From NCBI GenBank assembly GCA_023014485.1, contig JAJOZX010003203.1:460903-524902 (forward strand): a stretch of DNA of 64,000 bases. Reading direction: 5' to 3'. Below the pieces are notes generated by a model. That model worked only from the letters and a program-made list of their open reading frames with translations, searched no databases and had not been told where the DNA came from. The DNA comes from Bathynomus jamesi. Lineage: Eukaryota > Arthropoda > Malacostraca > Isopoda > Cirolanidae. Position 1 is the stretch's first letter. Each line of letters starts with the position of its first letter. Shown one piece after another: positions 11,080-23,336 of the stretch. The translations under genes were made by a program, and so were the position numbers.

Positions 11080-12235
11080 TAGGGCAACCTCTTCAGTGGG
11101 ATATTTGTCTTCTGCATCTAAATGAATTGCCACTTAGACACATCTTCATAACTTTAGATGGGACAACAAAAAGTCCAGACAAATTTTCTGGCCCTATTGG
11201 TTCTCAGCTCAATGGGGATGTGTCAGAATGGAATGTTGTGGACTTCAAATCTATACCTTATCCTGCATTTGTGCTTCTACCAAATGAGGTGGTCAATAAT
11301 TTATCAACAGACCAATACTATGGATACTGCATCTGCTGGGCAATTATTACTGGTGAAGTGGATGAAAACCTTGCACTCTTAGAAGTTGGCCTGCTAAATC
11401 ACTCTCGATGGCTCACCTTAGCCTGTAGAATTCTTCGTTTTTATGTTTCACAAAAAAGACCCAGTAAGAACCTCAAAATCATAGTAGAATTCATCATCAA
11501 AGTATACTTTCACAGTTGGTTCAATATCAAGGTTAATAAGACGCTAAGTGATGGGTCAAGAAACCTATTCAATATGATCCAAAGAGTAAATAAATTCCCT
11601 GACAGGAAAATTAGAGAAATTTGTTATGACGTATTAAACAATAACAGCTATTTTGCTCATGTGAAAATATTTTAGTTGGAATGCTGGCTGATGAAGATGA
11701 AGAGGTGAGGAGGTGTGCTGTCAATAAAGTTCTGTGTCTGAGGGGAGTTATAGAGGATTTTGATGATGAATCTGGTAGTAGCAATGATTTTGCAGGTGGA
11801 ATAATTGAAAGTGATGATGAGAATGAAGAAGATCATGAAGGTGGTACTGATGAATATCCTGCTATAGATGAGAATGTTAGGGTCTTTAGAAAGCCAATCA
11901 TCAATTTCAAAGCTTCTGCATACCACAAGCTGTCTGCTATGTCCCAATGGGAAACTGTTCCACCTGTATTAAAAGAATTCAGTAATGATGAACTGCGTGA
12001 TATCATTAATACCGCATTGAAATTGAATCACGAGTGCCACAGTCAGAATGTTGAAAGGCACATCAAGCTTGTCACTGAAGCATCCTTGGCTGTTGTAGGT
12101 CATGAGCGTAGAGATGGTCTTATTAGAAACAAAATTAGATCACGTAAATTAATAAAAAATTTGTGTCTAAAAAATATTTTAAGTTCTAGATTATTATTTA
12201 TCATGCTAAAATATGACAAAATGACAATTTGTTAA
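11080..12235 (+). pseudogene. Locus I: C-terminal half of a transposase-like gene (C-x2-H-x2-E / HSRWL family)
   Basis: Directly after LTR3 an open frame reads QPLQWDICLLHLNELPLRHI, then a DG-T-K-S block, SGPIG, HSRWLTLACRILRFY, and a C-terminal VERHIKLVTEAS / RDGLIRNKIRSRKL block. The same blocks occur at 27640-28629 and, on the minus strand, at 34261-40700. One single-base shift separates 11127-11675 from 11681-12235. The N-terminal half would lie left of the window because element A inserted here. The likely fold is an RNase H-like transposase; no substrate or host function can be assigned. Confidence 0.72.
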
Positions 12236-12757
12236 TTGTATAATTTAATGTTTGGCGTTTTGGAATGTCAAAAAGCATTTTCAATGAATTTAAAATGGCT
12301 GATTTTGATTGATTTTGATTGCTGATTGAAAACCACTAATACATGTCAATTTGCAGCTTGAGAACATTTTATTGTGTTGACATTCAGTTGAAAGGGGGTC
12401 TATGGGCCCAAAACATTAGTTTTTCTAAAATAACTCAAAAACTAAAGGTTTTATGAAAACATACCACTCTTAATAATTTGTTCTAAATCACATTCTGCAT
12501 ATTGTAGTATGCAAACCATCTCTCTAGCATGTTCAGAAGAAGAGATATTGCCATTTTCCTGATTTTGCTAGTGCGGCATTAGATGTTTTTACAAAAACGG
12601 GGGTTGCCGGACACACGTTGGTGGCCACCAATTATGTTTTTCAGGAATCTTATTTTTATATCAAAAGCCAACTGTTAGTCACTCTGATAAATTAAAATCA
12701 AACAAAAATTATAGTTTCAGCCCGGCCTACTTCACAGCCCACTGCACTGTCCATTCC
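12236..12757. other. Non-coding spacer between locus I and a Gypsy element
   Basis: AT-rich sequence with a short direct repeat (TTGATTGATTTTGATTG near 12305) and no convincing frame. The last ~200 bp probably belong to the leader of the downstream Gypsy element, but I could not find a 5' LTR by comparison with its 3' end. Confidence 0.5.
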
Positions 12758-14446
12758 GTGTCCGCTGCCGGCGCCACGGCCCACGTGGAGAAGGTGAAGA
12801 GACCAACGATATCTTCAGCCGGTACGAGCGAGGAATGGTCATACTTCACATCGCGATGGATGGACTATGTGGATGCCACCAAAATCACGGGTCGTGACAA
12901 AGTGGTGCAGCTACTGGAGTGCTGCGATGAACCCCTTCGCAAAGACCTCACACGATCAGCCGGTGGTAGTCTGACAGGGAGAAGTGAAAATGAGGTGCTC
13001 GCAGCCATAAAGAAACTCGCAGTCAGAGAAGAGAGCACCATGGTTGCTAGAGTGGCGCTGCACAACATGCGCCAAGACCATGACGAAACCGTGCGTTCAT
13101 TCGGCGCCCGACTCCGTGGCCAGGCAAGGGTATGCAAGTACAGGTACATCACCAAATGCTCGAGCTGCGATGCGGATGTGAACTACACGGAGGCCATCTT
13201 GCGCGACGTCCTGACCCGCGGCATTGAGGACCCCGAGATTCAACTGGACCTACTCGGCAACACGAACCAGAACATGACATTAGAACAGGTCTTCCAGTTC
13301 GTCGAGGCCAAAGAATCCGGCAAGCGCTCAGCATCACGTCTCCTCAACTCTCGGGGCGTCGAGGCTGCTAACAGCGCCTACAGACGGAACAAGAAGGACG
13401 CTCTGAAGGAGATGACAGTCGGCAACCATAAGGTGTGCTCATATTGCAGCAGGAAATGGCACGGCAAAAGTGCCCCAGGCAGGGTCCGAAAGAAAGACTG
13501 CCCAGCCTATGGCCACACATGCAGCCACTGCAATCGTGAGAACCACTTTGAAGCAGTGTGTAGGAGCAAGCACAAACCATCAAGAGTCGAGATAGTAGCG
13601 AATTCACATGCAATATGCGAAGAAGGTGCTGTATTCGAGGCCCTCTGCTCGATTGCCACAACTGGCCGACGCCGCATCAGGAGAGTCATCGCCCTTGACC
13701 ATCATCTTTATCATCGCCCTTCCGACACATGGATTAAGCAAGCCTCCAAACCTCAGCCATTCATAAACCTCACAGTGACAGCCGTCGACGAAGATCACTC
13801 TGCATTCGGATTCGAGCTAAAGGCCGCGCCCAAGATTGCTACACTCGGTGCGATGGCTGACACCGGCTGCCAGAGCTGTCTGACAGGCATCAAAGTCATC
13901 CACCGCATAGGCCTCAAACAAGCCGACCTTATCCCCGTCACAATGAGAATGCACGCCGCCAACAACGGATGCATCAAAATACTCGGCGCCGTCATCCTGC
14001 GACTCTCTGGAAAGGACAAAACCGGTAAAGTGGTAACTCGTCAACTCACCTATGTCACGGACAACTCCGACAAGCTGTTCCTCAGCAAGGAGGCATGCAT
14101 CGCGTTCGGCATGATCACCGACATCTTCCCGATGATCGGTGAGACGTCTTCGCATCGACTCGAGGCAACCTCAGCAGCCGACACCGCGAGCGATGAGGTG
14201 CCGGCGAGAGATAGTGCTATCACCAGCGAGAGCGGTCAGACCAGCCCATGCGACTGCCCGATACGTCAAACACCGCCCCTGCCGCCATCACAACTACCGT
14301 TCCTGGCGACTGAGAAGAACCGCGACAGATTGCGGCAGTACTTGTCGAATACTACAAGTCAAGCACATTTAACACACGTGTGCGCATCAGCCCTTGCCAG
14401 TGATGGAGGGCCCTCCATTGAAACTTATGGTGGACCCTCTAGCTGA
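12758..14446 (+). CDS. gag: Ty3/Gypsy gag-protease polyprotein
   Basis: An uninterrupted frame of 562 codons in visibly GC-richer codon usage than its surroundings. The N-terminal ~200 residues are a gag-like helical region, followed by Cys/His clusters (CSYCSRKWHG and CPAYGHTCSHCNRENHFEAVC, about residues 225-268) and an aspartic protease with the catalytic triplet in AMADTGCQSCL (about residue 368). It would package element RNA and process the polyprotein. The end of the frame is probably an early stop or frameshift, since RT continues within ~80 bp in other frames. Confidence 0.88.
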   Translation: MSAAGATAHVEKVKRPTISSAGTSEEWSYFTSRWMDYVDATKITGRDKVVQLLECCDEPLRKDLTRSAGGSLTGRSENEVLAAIKKLAVREESTMVARVALHNMRQDHDETVRSFGARLRGQARVCKYRYITKCSSCDADVNYTEAILRDVLTRGIEDPEIQLDLLGNTNQNMTLEQVFQFVEAKESGKRSASRLLNSRGVEAANSAYRRNKKDALKEMTVGNHKVCSYCSRKWHGKSAPGRVRKKDCPAYGHTCSHCNRENHFEAVCRSKHKPSRVEIVANSHAICEEGAVFEALCSIATTGRRRIRRVIALDHHLYHRPSDTWIKQASKPQPFINLTVTAVDEDHSAFGFELKAAPKIATLGAMADTGCQSCLTGIKVIHRIGLKQADLIPVTMRMHAANNGCIKILGAVILRLSGKDKTGKVVTRQLTYVTDNSDKLFLSKEACIAFGMITDIFPMIGETSSHRLEATSAADTASDEVPARDSAITSESGQTSPCDCPIRQTPPLPPSQLPFLATEKNRDRLRQYLSNTTSQAHLTHVCASALASDGGPSIETYGGPSS

Positions 14447-15580
14447 CCCGGTGGCATATCACACCCCGGTACCGTCCCTCTTCACTGGCAAGATGACGTC
14501 AAGCGTGGACTCGACCAAGACGTGAAATTGGCCGCACACCACCAGATGGTGGTGTGCGCCAAGAAGAACGGGAAGCCACGCCGCACGGTCGACTTCCAGC
14601 CCCTGAACATACATGCCACCCGCGAGACACCATACTCAGTCACCGTTCCACCAGGCACGGTCGGTGCCCCATGGCAAGAAGAAGACTGTGTTCGATGCCT
14701 GGAACGGATACCACACCGTGCCCCTCCGCGAGGAAGACCGTCACCTGACTACCTTCGTCACTCCGTGGGGCAGGTACCGGTACCGCACGGCGCCCCAGGG
14801 CTATATCGCTTCTGGTGATAGCTATTCGAGATGTTACGACGAAATAGTATCCGACGTTCCAAACAAAACCAAGTGTATCGACGATACACTGCTCTGGTCG
14901 GACGACCTGAGACAAAGTTTCTTCCAAGCAGTCAACTGGCTTGACATCTGCAGCAGACACGGCATCACGCTGAATCTTGAGAAGTTTGTATTTGGACAAG
15001 ACACTGTGGAGTTTGTTGGCTTCGAAATCACACTCGACACCGACAGAGTACGACCCTGCGAGAAGTATCTGCAGGCCATCCGTGACTTTCCTACACCAAA
15101 GAACATAACCGGCATTCGCTCATGTTTGGGCTAATTAACCAGGTGGCGTATGCTTTCGCTATGGCAAAGAGACTGATACCTTTTCGCCAACTCTTGAAGC
15201 CCGGCATGCCCTTCCGATGGGATGATCAACTCAACAATCTGTTTGAAGAGTCGAAGGTGGTGATTATCAGTGAGATCAAGGAGGGTGTAAGTATATTTGA
15301 CAAAACAAAGCCGACCTGTCTTGCGACCGATTGGTCGAAGTCAGGGATCGGATTCTGGCTATCCCAGAAGCACTGTGAATGTCCTGGTGCTGAACCCTTT
15401 TGCTACCGCACTGGTTGGATGGTCACCCTCGTTGGCAGTCGCTTCACCCACCCCGCCGAGTCACACTACGCACCGATCGAGAGGGAGGCTCTGGTAGTCG
15501 CTGACGCACTGGACAAGGCCAGATACTTCGTCTCGGCTGCGATGACCTCATCATCGCGGTTGACCACAAACCGCTGCTGA
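14447..15580 (+). pseudogene. pol: Ty3/Gypsy reverse transcriptase and RNase H
   Basis: RT motifs are spread over three frames: a VVCAKKNGKPRRTVDFQPLN block (about 14550), VFDAWNGYHTVPL (about 14690), TPWGRYRYRTAPQGY (about 14760) and the catalytic CIDDTLLW box (about 14876), where Cys replaces the usual Tyr. A single-base break at about 15120 leads to LINQVAYAF, then an RNase H-like segment with ATDWSKSGIGFWL (about 15325) and PIEREALVVADAL (about 15475). A further shift near 15545 puts the VDHKPLLK block out of frame. It is not functional as read. Confidence 0.88.
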
Positions 15581-15582
15581 AG

Positions 15583-17396
15583 GTGTTTGGCGACAGGTCG
15601 CTGGAAGACTTACCGAATGCTCGACTGAGAAATCTGAAGGAGAAGACTCTCCGCTACAGATTTCGCATGATCCATGTACCTGGTGCGAGGCATCGCGCTG
15701 CTGACGCTACGTCCCGCCACCCCACCGGCGACCGCCAACCTGAAAAGATGCTCCTGGCAGACGACATCTCCGCTAGTAGCCAAGACGCTGTTGCTGATGA
15801 TGACCTACCGTCGGCAGCTGCTCTGCGCCACTCATTCTTAGCTGGCATACGCACAGAGGGAACGGCTGCGTACAACGACGAAGCCCTCGACGACGAGGTT
15901 ATGGCCTCCGCGATCTCAGCTCTGAACACGCTGCAGTCCGTTACCTGGGACCGGGTAAGATTGGCGACGAGCAGCGACCAACACATGACAGAGCTCGTCT
16001 CGATAATCGAGTCAGGCATGCCTGACTTCCGTCACGAGCTCCCACCCCCACTCAGAGAATATTACCAATTCCGAGAGGACCTGTACACGGTGGACGGCGT
16101 CGTCGTATTCAAAAACCGTGTTGTGATCCCTCCCTCTCTCCGGCAGGATGTACTGAACGCGCTCCACGCAGCCCACCAGGGCGTATCGTCGATGGTCGCG
16201 AGGGCTGAGGTGTCCGTGTTCTGGCCCGGCATCACCCTGCTATCACTACCCTCAGGAACAGTTGCAACCATTGCAACCGTATGGCACCTTCGCAGCCCAG
16301 TGCTCCTCCAATTCCTCCGGTGTCCCCCGTCTACCCTTTCCAGTGCATCTGTGCCGATTATTTCCACTATAAAGGTACCAACTACCTGGTGATCGTCGAC
16401 AGGTACTCAAACTGGCCGATTGTGGAGAGGACCACGGATGGCGCCAGAGGCCTCATCAACAGCCTGCGCAGGGTGTTCGTGACTTATGGCATCTGCGACG
16501 AACTGTCATCTGACGGCGGCCCTGAGTTCACATCCACGGCTACTCGTCACTTCCTGGGGAACTGGGGCGTACACCACCGTCTGGCTTCGGTAGCTTTTCC
16601 ACATTCAAACTGCAGAGCCGAAGTTGGCGTGAAAACAGCGAAACGACTGATCACAGACAACACAGGACCGAACGGTGAGCTCGATACAGACGCTCGATAC
16701 AGACGCTTTTCATCCCGATCGTGCCCGGCAGGTACAAGCCACACGATACCTGGCTCGGGACGTTGGCGGCGAGGGAGGATGCCTTGCGGAACAGGCACAT
16801 CGGAGCCACTGAATACTGGTCTGAGCACACCAGACGGTTACCCTGACTCGTGGTCAGAGACAGGGGTCAGGATCCAGAACCAGGTCGGCCCCAACCCCAG
16901 GAAATGGGACAAGACTGACCTGGTAATAGAAGTGCGACAGTTCGATCAATACGTGGTGAAGGTTGACGATTCAGGCAGAGTGACTCTGCGAAAGAGAAAA
17001 TTTCTGAGGAAATACGTGCCCGTCCAACCGCACAGACGCCGCCTCACCATCGGGGACGACTCCCACCTTCACCTCTCCAGCCCTGCGCCAGGATTGGGGC
17101 AGTGCGTGACCCCACCCCCAAAACCACGCATGGACGACTCCCGCCTTCACCTCTCCAGCTCTGCGCCAGAATTGGAGCAGTGCGCAATTTCACCCCCGAA
17201 ACCACGCTCCCCGTCCGCAGTCGAGCGATCATCCCCTACCGCCCACCAACCGGCTGGCAACGTAACCTCACCGACCAGCCCCACATCACTTCCACTGCAC
17301 ACCCCACTACGAGGCCTGCCCTCCAGACCAGCTGCGCACCCTCAGCAGTGCCCACCAACACCGTCCCTGCTGGCACCCATTGAACGCTTCCAGTAA
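15583..17396 (+). pseudogene. pol: Ty3/Gypsy RNase H end and integrase
   Basis: The first frame (to 16392) contains the end of RNase H (HVPGARHRAADATSRHP) and the integrase His pair (ALHAAHQG). The Cys pair (NCNHCNR-like) falls at a frame break around 16255-16280. The second frame (16281-17396) holds the integrase core with the three acidic residues in CADYFHYKG, LSSDGGPEFTS and RAEVGVKTAK, then a Pro-rich tail with two copies of a SRLHLSS-APELEQC unit (about 17055-17190). One or two indels separate it from an intact gene. Confidence 0.87.
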
Positions 17397-17599
17397 CGAG
17401 ATTCCTCGCAACCTGCTGCGTCCAGGTGTCCCGCTTCTCCAACCGATACCCCTGCCGTCAGACGCTCCGGACGCGATAGGAAGACACCTTCATGGCAGAG
17501 CGATTACGATATGACGAACACGCTACATACTACATGAACAACCCCCTCTCGCCATCGACACCCATACCCTATACCCCTTTTTTCTCACTATACTATATC

Positions 17600-17765
17600 A
17601 AAGACTCGGGGGGGAGATAGAGAATATTCATTATTATTGATTAGTGTCTTCATGTTGATGCCTTTATTTTTCATGTATGTGTTATGTTTTGTTTGTATGT
17701 TTCAGAGTTCCATCATTGTTTAGCGTTATGGATATTGGTCAGTAAACGTAATAACAAAAAGTGGA
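17600..17765 (+). other. Polypurine tract and probable 3' end of the Gypsy element
   Basis: The purine run GGGGGGGAGATAGAGAA near 17609 is the expected plus-strand primer just upstream of a 3' LTR. Whatever LTR followed is cut at about 17765 by reverse-strand LINE sequence, and no matching 5' LTR was found upstream, so the LTR cannot be delimited. Confidence 0.5.
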
Positions 17766-18596
17766 ATCTTATTTACTTTGCCCCATTATAGGTGATGTCA
17801 TTTTCTATACCATATTGTTCACATACCTCTAATAGTACTCTCAGCCCATGGGGAGAGGGTGACAGAAGAACAAGATCATCAGCATACATTAAATGATTAA
17901 TTTTTCCTTTCCAATGACACAGCCAGTACGTACAGTTTTTAGTTCATTGGTACGGTCATCCATGTATATACAGAAAAGATAGGGTGATAATATACCTCCT
18001 TGCCTAACACCATTAGTCACCTTAAAACCTGGTGATACAGTGCTTTTCCATCTTACAAACATGGTCTGCTCTGTATACCATAATGCAAATATCCTAAGTA
18101 TATATTTAGGTACCCCTCGACACAAGAGTTTCTTAAAAGTTTGTGATGGTTAACTCTATCAAATACTTTTGATGCATCCAAAAAACAGGAATATACATTG
18201 CTGTTTGACATCTTGTACTTTAGGACGGCTTCCTTTAGCATATAAATACACATGTCAGTACCATGTTTCACTCTAAAGCCAAATTGATTGTCATAAGTCT
18301 GCAAGTAAGTGCTTATCCTATTATAAATGACATATTCTAACACTTATAAAGTATACTGGCAAGTGCTATTGGCCTATAATTATTCTTATCACAGATACTA
18401 GCACCCTTATTTTAACAACTGGCAACAATACAACTGACAAAAGGACTGTGGCAAGTACCATGTATCATACAGCTTGTGAAACACATTGCAAGCATAGGTA
18501 TTATACGAGGGCTACAACATTTTAAATGTTCTGCTTGTATGCCATCTAGGCCACAACTTTTGTTATCATCTAATTTATGCTAACTTATGAATAGTG
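17765..18596 (-). pseudogene. Non-LTR retrotransposon reverse transcriptase fragment
   Basis: Read on the minus strand, this gives an RT core: SCGLDGIQAEHLK (about 18560), FGFRVKHGTDMCIYMLKEA (about 18250), CFLDASKVFDRVNHHKL (about 18190), VTNGVRQGGILSPYLF (about 18010) and the catalytic MYADDLVLLS box (about 17885). No endonuclease or tail is present and there is at least one frame break near 18110. The same family occurs on the plus strand at 25565-25873. The clade is CR1/Jockey-like at best guess. Confidence 0.85.
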
Positions 18597-19001
18597 TGAT
18601 AGCGTGGGGTAGACACCCCAGTTAGGTTACTTAGGTTCTAGCAAACAATCAAAAGCACTTACCGGTGCGTTGAATTAAATATTCCTTTGGAAGCCTACCA
18701 TTTGATTCCTGTGTCCCACAAACGGCCTACCTAACTCTCGCTTACATTACCAATTTAGAAGCTATAGACATTACCCCTAACTATACTTAAGTACGGACAA
18801 CTTCCTACCCCATTTGTCACCTTAGAAACAGTACCTAATTACACTCAGCACCAACGATTCGGTCAGATAGGAAAAACATCTCTAGGCTAGCCCAAAACAA
18901 TACGAACAGCCGCGTTGGTTCGTTTATGCCTTGCTGTTGCCATTCAGCTTAGATTTAGTGATATTTCCCCTTTAGTGACTTTTAGACTATATACATATAT
19001 A
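18597..19001 (-). repeat. Solo or truncated Gypsy LTR, reverse orientation
   Basis: The reverse complement matches the LTRs at 34578-35019 and 39396-39819. It begins TGATAGCGTGGGGTAGACA (the LTR's 3' end) and is cut off at the TATATACA tract by the hAT end at 19002, losing the last ~20 bp of the LTR. Confidence 0.88.
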
Positions 19002-19289
19002 CAGTGGCGGCTCGTTGAAATAATTAGTCGACCGTGAGGAAGAAAAAAAATTCTAGATTCCGCTTCTACAAAACCTAGTTTAGTATCCCATTTATGTGAA
19101 CAAAGTATACATTTTCTGTAATCACATCTTTGTTTTTGTTTCGTTTTCTGTTGATCGATCCCAGTCAGCTGATCACATCACTCATGTATGATGTATCAGG
19201 TAAAGAATTGTGTTTTTCTACTGACACCGGCCCGAAAATATTCATTGCCCCGGCCCTAACAATGCTTAATCCGGCCCTTTTTTCAGGTG

Positions 19290-20103
19290 AACAACATACA
19301 CCAGAAATGCAAGAAGCCGAGTCTGATCCTGAGATGGAACAACATGTATCTGACCATGAAGGGTAAAGATCAATCTGATGCTCTAAGTGAACCTCCAAGC
19401 TTATCTAAGACGCAGAGGTACTTGAAACATGTGATGTGGGGTTTCTTAGATTTGATGACCAAATGCTGCCTGTTATGCCAAAAATCTACGAACAGAGATG
19501 GTTTCTCTTGATCTGAAACCATTCCAACACAAAGATGGGCCTTTTGAAGCTAAGGATAGGCCGGATGGACGAGCAATGACCAAATCATGGTTCAAACGCA
19601 AACTCCCTAATGGCCAAGAAGTAAATAGATCTTGGCTTCTCTACTCTCCATCAAGAAGATCAGCATACTGCTTTTGTTGCTTGTTGTATTCTTCTGCCTC
19701 AAGAAACACTCGGTCTTCATTTGAACTGGTTCAAGAATTCAACAGCTGGAAGAAGACAGAAAGGTTTCTGCTTATGAAAACAGTGTGAATCACAGACTGG
19801 CCTTCAGAACCTGGAAAGAGACCGAAAGACGAATAAAAGAGAAGGCGACTATCGACGCCAGTCTTGAAGAACAAATCAACAAGGAAAAAGAGAAACTGGA
19901 GGCAGGTTTTGAAACGTATTTTAGATTGCATCAAGTTTTTGGTCTGCCAAAATTTGGCACTCCGTGGTCATGTAGAAAAGCTGGAACTCATGACAGACAT
20001 GAACGTTGGTAATTTCTTATCATTGCTTAACCTTGTGTCACATTATGATCCTAACCTGAAGCAGCATCTAGAATATGCTCAGCAGAATCCAAAGCATGTG
20101 TCA
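19290..20103 (+). pseudogene. hAT transposase 1, N-terminal part
   Basis: An acceptor-like TTTTTTCAG precedes 19290, followed by an acidic EQHTPEMQEAESDPEMEQ leader, then the TTF-type zinc-finger region (WFKRKLPNGQEVNRSWLLYS, CFCCLLYSS; 19560-19700) and a helical segment to QQNPKHVS at 20103. At least four frames are needed, so it cannot make protein. It would have recognised element ends through the zinc finger. The gene is interrupted at 20103 by the transposon 20104-23853. Confidence 0.85.
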
Positions 20104-20375
20104 ATTTAGCCCTATTCAAAAATCAACTTTTCTTATTTTCATAGGTTTCTGTACTTTTTCCCATGCTTTTTGACCTGAAAAGGCCGAAAATCACAACCAT
20201 TTTAAACCTAGGTTGTTGGAAAGCATTGCCGCATGGAGCTTTAAGTGTTCTGCCTTGAAATCGGCCAAAAGCACCATTTCCGGGGTCCCTTGAATCATGT
20301 TTTGCACTATAACTTTTTATCTAAACAAGATAGAGCAACAAAATAGGCACCAAATTAAAGTGTTTTTAATCCTCT
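20104..20375. repeat. Left terminal inverted repeat of the CRHH transposon
   Basis: Runs from ATTTAGCCCTATTCAAAAAT to about AACAAAATAGGCACCAAAT. Its reverse complement is found in 23224-23853 (outside the inserted MITE), with scattered differences, including the shared blocks CAAGATAGAGCAACAAA and GGGACCCCGG. Confidence 0.85.
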
Positions 20376-20593
20376 TTCTAACTTATACAATTATGATAGT
20401 CTTGGAACAAGAAATGGCACATTGGTACATACAAAGATTTCAGAAATATCACAAAATTCGTTTTCTCACACTCAAGGCAGACAAGGCGCCTTATTCATGA
20501 CACAAATTTGAGATTAACATTTTGTCACAAGTCTAATCGATCAAGAAGTGAAAGCATTACATGATGATTAATTTCATAATGACATTTACACAG

Positions 20594-23076
20594 TCAGTTG
20601 TTGAGAGTTTGTTTCTTGAAGCTGTCAAAGCGGCGTCTGTTGAACTCCACAGCTTGAAGGAGATAGTCCCTTTGCTTGGCATCTGTTGTTATGACATTTG
20701 CAAAGTCGCTCATCATCTTGACACCACGTTCAGCAATGTCATTCACCGCTTTCAGATTCTTAACATAGTCCAACGCTTTTCTGTAGTCCTCATTCTGTGG
20801 CCAAGACGTGACAGGTTCCAGAAGCCACTCGGATCCAATGTTCAGTGTGTCCAGCAGGAAATGTGATTCTGGGCCAGTGAGATCAACCAGGGTGGTCTTA
20901 GCTGTGACTCTCTGGAATAGAGGCTTTCCTGTTCTGAAGCTGTCTGGCTTCTCAGTGGCATGTAACTGGGCAGCAATGTCGTGCTTCAATGTGTCACTCA
21001 ATCTACTGCTGAACAGGGCAAATGGCACGACTTCCTGCGTCAGGTACCATTTGTGGTTTTCCATCTTATTAAGTACTGCATCAGCAAGCTCTGGGTCAGT
21101 TTTCTTGTACTTCAACATGTCCTGGATTAGACTTAGATCATTCACGGGAGCATCTGCAGCAGACATTGACATCATCCATACAGGAGTGTAGAACAGCGCA
21201 AGGAAGGTGTTGAGTCTTTCCAGCTTTGATACAGTGTCTTCGTCGTACTCAAGTTGATCTGCAAACATCAGCATTTTCATGGAGTACAGGTTTCTGGCCA
21301 TCCATCTGGCCTGATGAATGGCGCCTGGTCGACTCCAGTGAATACCTCGAGGAGGCGTTCCTCCAAGAACAATGACTGTCAGTTCAGCCATTTCCCTGTA
21401 GTCGGCTCTTGGAAGCCTTTCTGCTGTTAGAATGTCTTGGAGTATTTCTTCACTGTTCTTCTTTTTCTTCAGCCATTTGCTGTTGATAGCCAGCATCTTT
21501 GGGTTTTCCTTGGACAAGTCCGTCCAAACATCCTTCAGATGCTCAAACCAGGGATTATCTGGCCCCTTCACCTTCCCAAACAGCTTCTCCCAAACTGCTC
21601 CTACTAGGATTTCCAGGATGTGATGTCGACAGGCCAGATAAAACACCTTTTTGTTCAGCATTTTCTCTAGCAGTTTGGCAGCTCCTCTGTGAACTCACTG
21701 TTACTGGATGTAGTGTCAAAAACAAGGGCAGTAACATTATCCGTAAGTTCCCATGTCTCCAGTAAATCCATTGAAGCCTCAGCCTGAGCTGTGCCAGAAG
21801 AATTGTCGATGACAGGTACTCCCAATAACTTTCCTTCAGTGTATGAAGGTGGACCAGACACTAGCACAGCTAAAGTCTCTGAGGTACTTCCAGGTTCACT
21901 GCCCAAGACATCTTTGAGCAACTTTCCATCCCAGTGTAAGGCAGCGTACTGTGGGGGGTTTTCACAAAACTTGGACATGTGACTCTGGCTGATATTATAC
22001 CTGGACAGCATTCTGTTGCGACGTGTTGTTGAGGTTGAGATGACGAAGTTATCCAGATCAGCCCCTCCAGCTTTCAAGGTGGCAGAAACCATGGCAGTAA
22101 CTTGATTGTCTGATAAACCAAGACGATCAACTGTATTGCAGATGACATCACATTCCATGACCTTCCTTGGAAACGTCAAAGTCACACTAGTCACAGTGTC
22201 TTGATGGTGAGAACATCCAGGACGAGGCTGATGGTAATCCATGTCCTCTGTGTTAGCGTCGTTGTCAGTTGAGTCACCCCAGGTAATGTCATCCACATGA
22301 ACAACTGCCTCTTGTTCTGCTGCAGCTGTAAAATAGTACAACATGTTAAGACAGTAATTGTTAAGTACATGCTAAATATTGCAATGGAGTAAAACTTAAA
22401 ACTTTTTGTAACGTTCAAAGTAATTAGTTTTACCTTGTTCTTGTCTATGCTGCAGTCTTTCATTCCTCGCTGCTTGCTGCAGGGATCTTGTCTCAAAAAT
22501 CTTGTCATGACCAGACATATGACCTTTCCTCTCAGTCTTTTGGTCTTCGTAGAACCTGATATCCTCATCTTTCTTCTCTCTGGATAACAGTCTGTTGTTC
22601 TGTATTTCCTGGATTGCATCTGGAGCTCCTATATCGAACAGGCTGTCTAATTCCAGCACAAATGCTCCTCTTTTTCCTCCAGGGTTACTTGCTCTTCCTT
22701 TGCTTTTCACCAGAGCACGATGTTTCTCATGTAGTTTCATGAAGAGCTTCATTGCGTTGTACTTGGTCATTGTCTTGATCCTAGCCATCTGCCAGAATGG
22801 GATGATAGATTCAACTGTTTCATATGCAAGGTCTTGAACCATGGGCCTCCCTGCATTTTCCGGTAAATTCTGAAGATTAAGGAAATACTGGAACGCCTGT
22901 CTGTTGGTGGGAAGCTGGGAACCACTGATAAAAGCTGAAGGGTATCCAACCAGGAAAGTTTCAGTGAGAGATCTGGTAGATGGCCCAGTTGACACCTGCC
23001 TGTGGACAGTACGTGGAGGTTCTGAGATATCAACTGTGCGCCCACGGAGCTCCCTCAGCTCCTTGCTTAATGCCAT
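20594..23076 (-). CDS. Transposase of the CRHH element (two exons, one frameshift)
   Basis: Exon 1 (23076-22434) begins MALSKELRELRG and contains GSQLPTNRQAFQYFLN. A 108-bp intron (22326-22433, donor CAAG|GTAAAA, acceptor TTTTACAG) leads in frame to exon 2 (22325-20594). Exon 2 has ALVFDTTSSNSE, then LACRHHILEILVG and AIHQARWMARNLYSMK, consistent with an RNase H-like catalytic core. One missing G near 21672 breaks the frame just before KMLNKKVF. An acceptor-like TTTTTCAG near 23135 suggests an additional 5' coding exon. It shares its block order with loci I-III. The C-terminus ends KKQTLNN at 20594. Confidence 0.75.
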
Positions 23077-23148
23077 TGTGAAGTTGTAACTTGTAGATGG
23101 TTTTCTAGATTCTGATTGAGTTTCTGTTGTTTCCTGAAAAATGATAGA

Positions 23149-23152
23149 TAAT

Positions 23153-23184
<32 letters not shown>

Positions 23185-23225
23185 ATTTATTTATTATTAT
23201 TATTATTATTATTTTATTTATTAAT
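23149..23225. repeat. (ATT)n microsatellite
   Basis: A run of ATT/TTA units with minor interruptions upstream of the CRHH transposase gene, inside the transposon next to its right inverted repeat. Confidence 0.9.
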
Positions 23226-23336
23226 TTTATGCTCTTTCATTTGATACCTAATTTGTTGCTCTATCTTGTTTAGATCAAAAGTTAAAGTGCAAAACATAAT
23301 TCAAGGGACCCCGGAATTGGCGCTTTGGCCGATTTC

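Noticed and set aside
17044..17442. Reverse frames with repeated GWRGEGGSRP-like sequence
   Set aside because: Antisense shadow of the duplicated Pro-rich tail of the Gypsy integrase.
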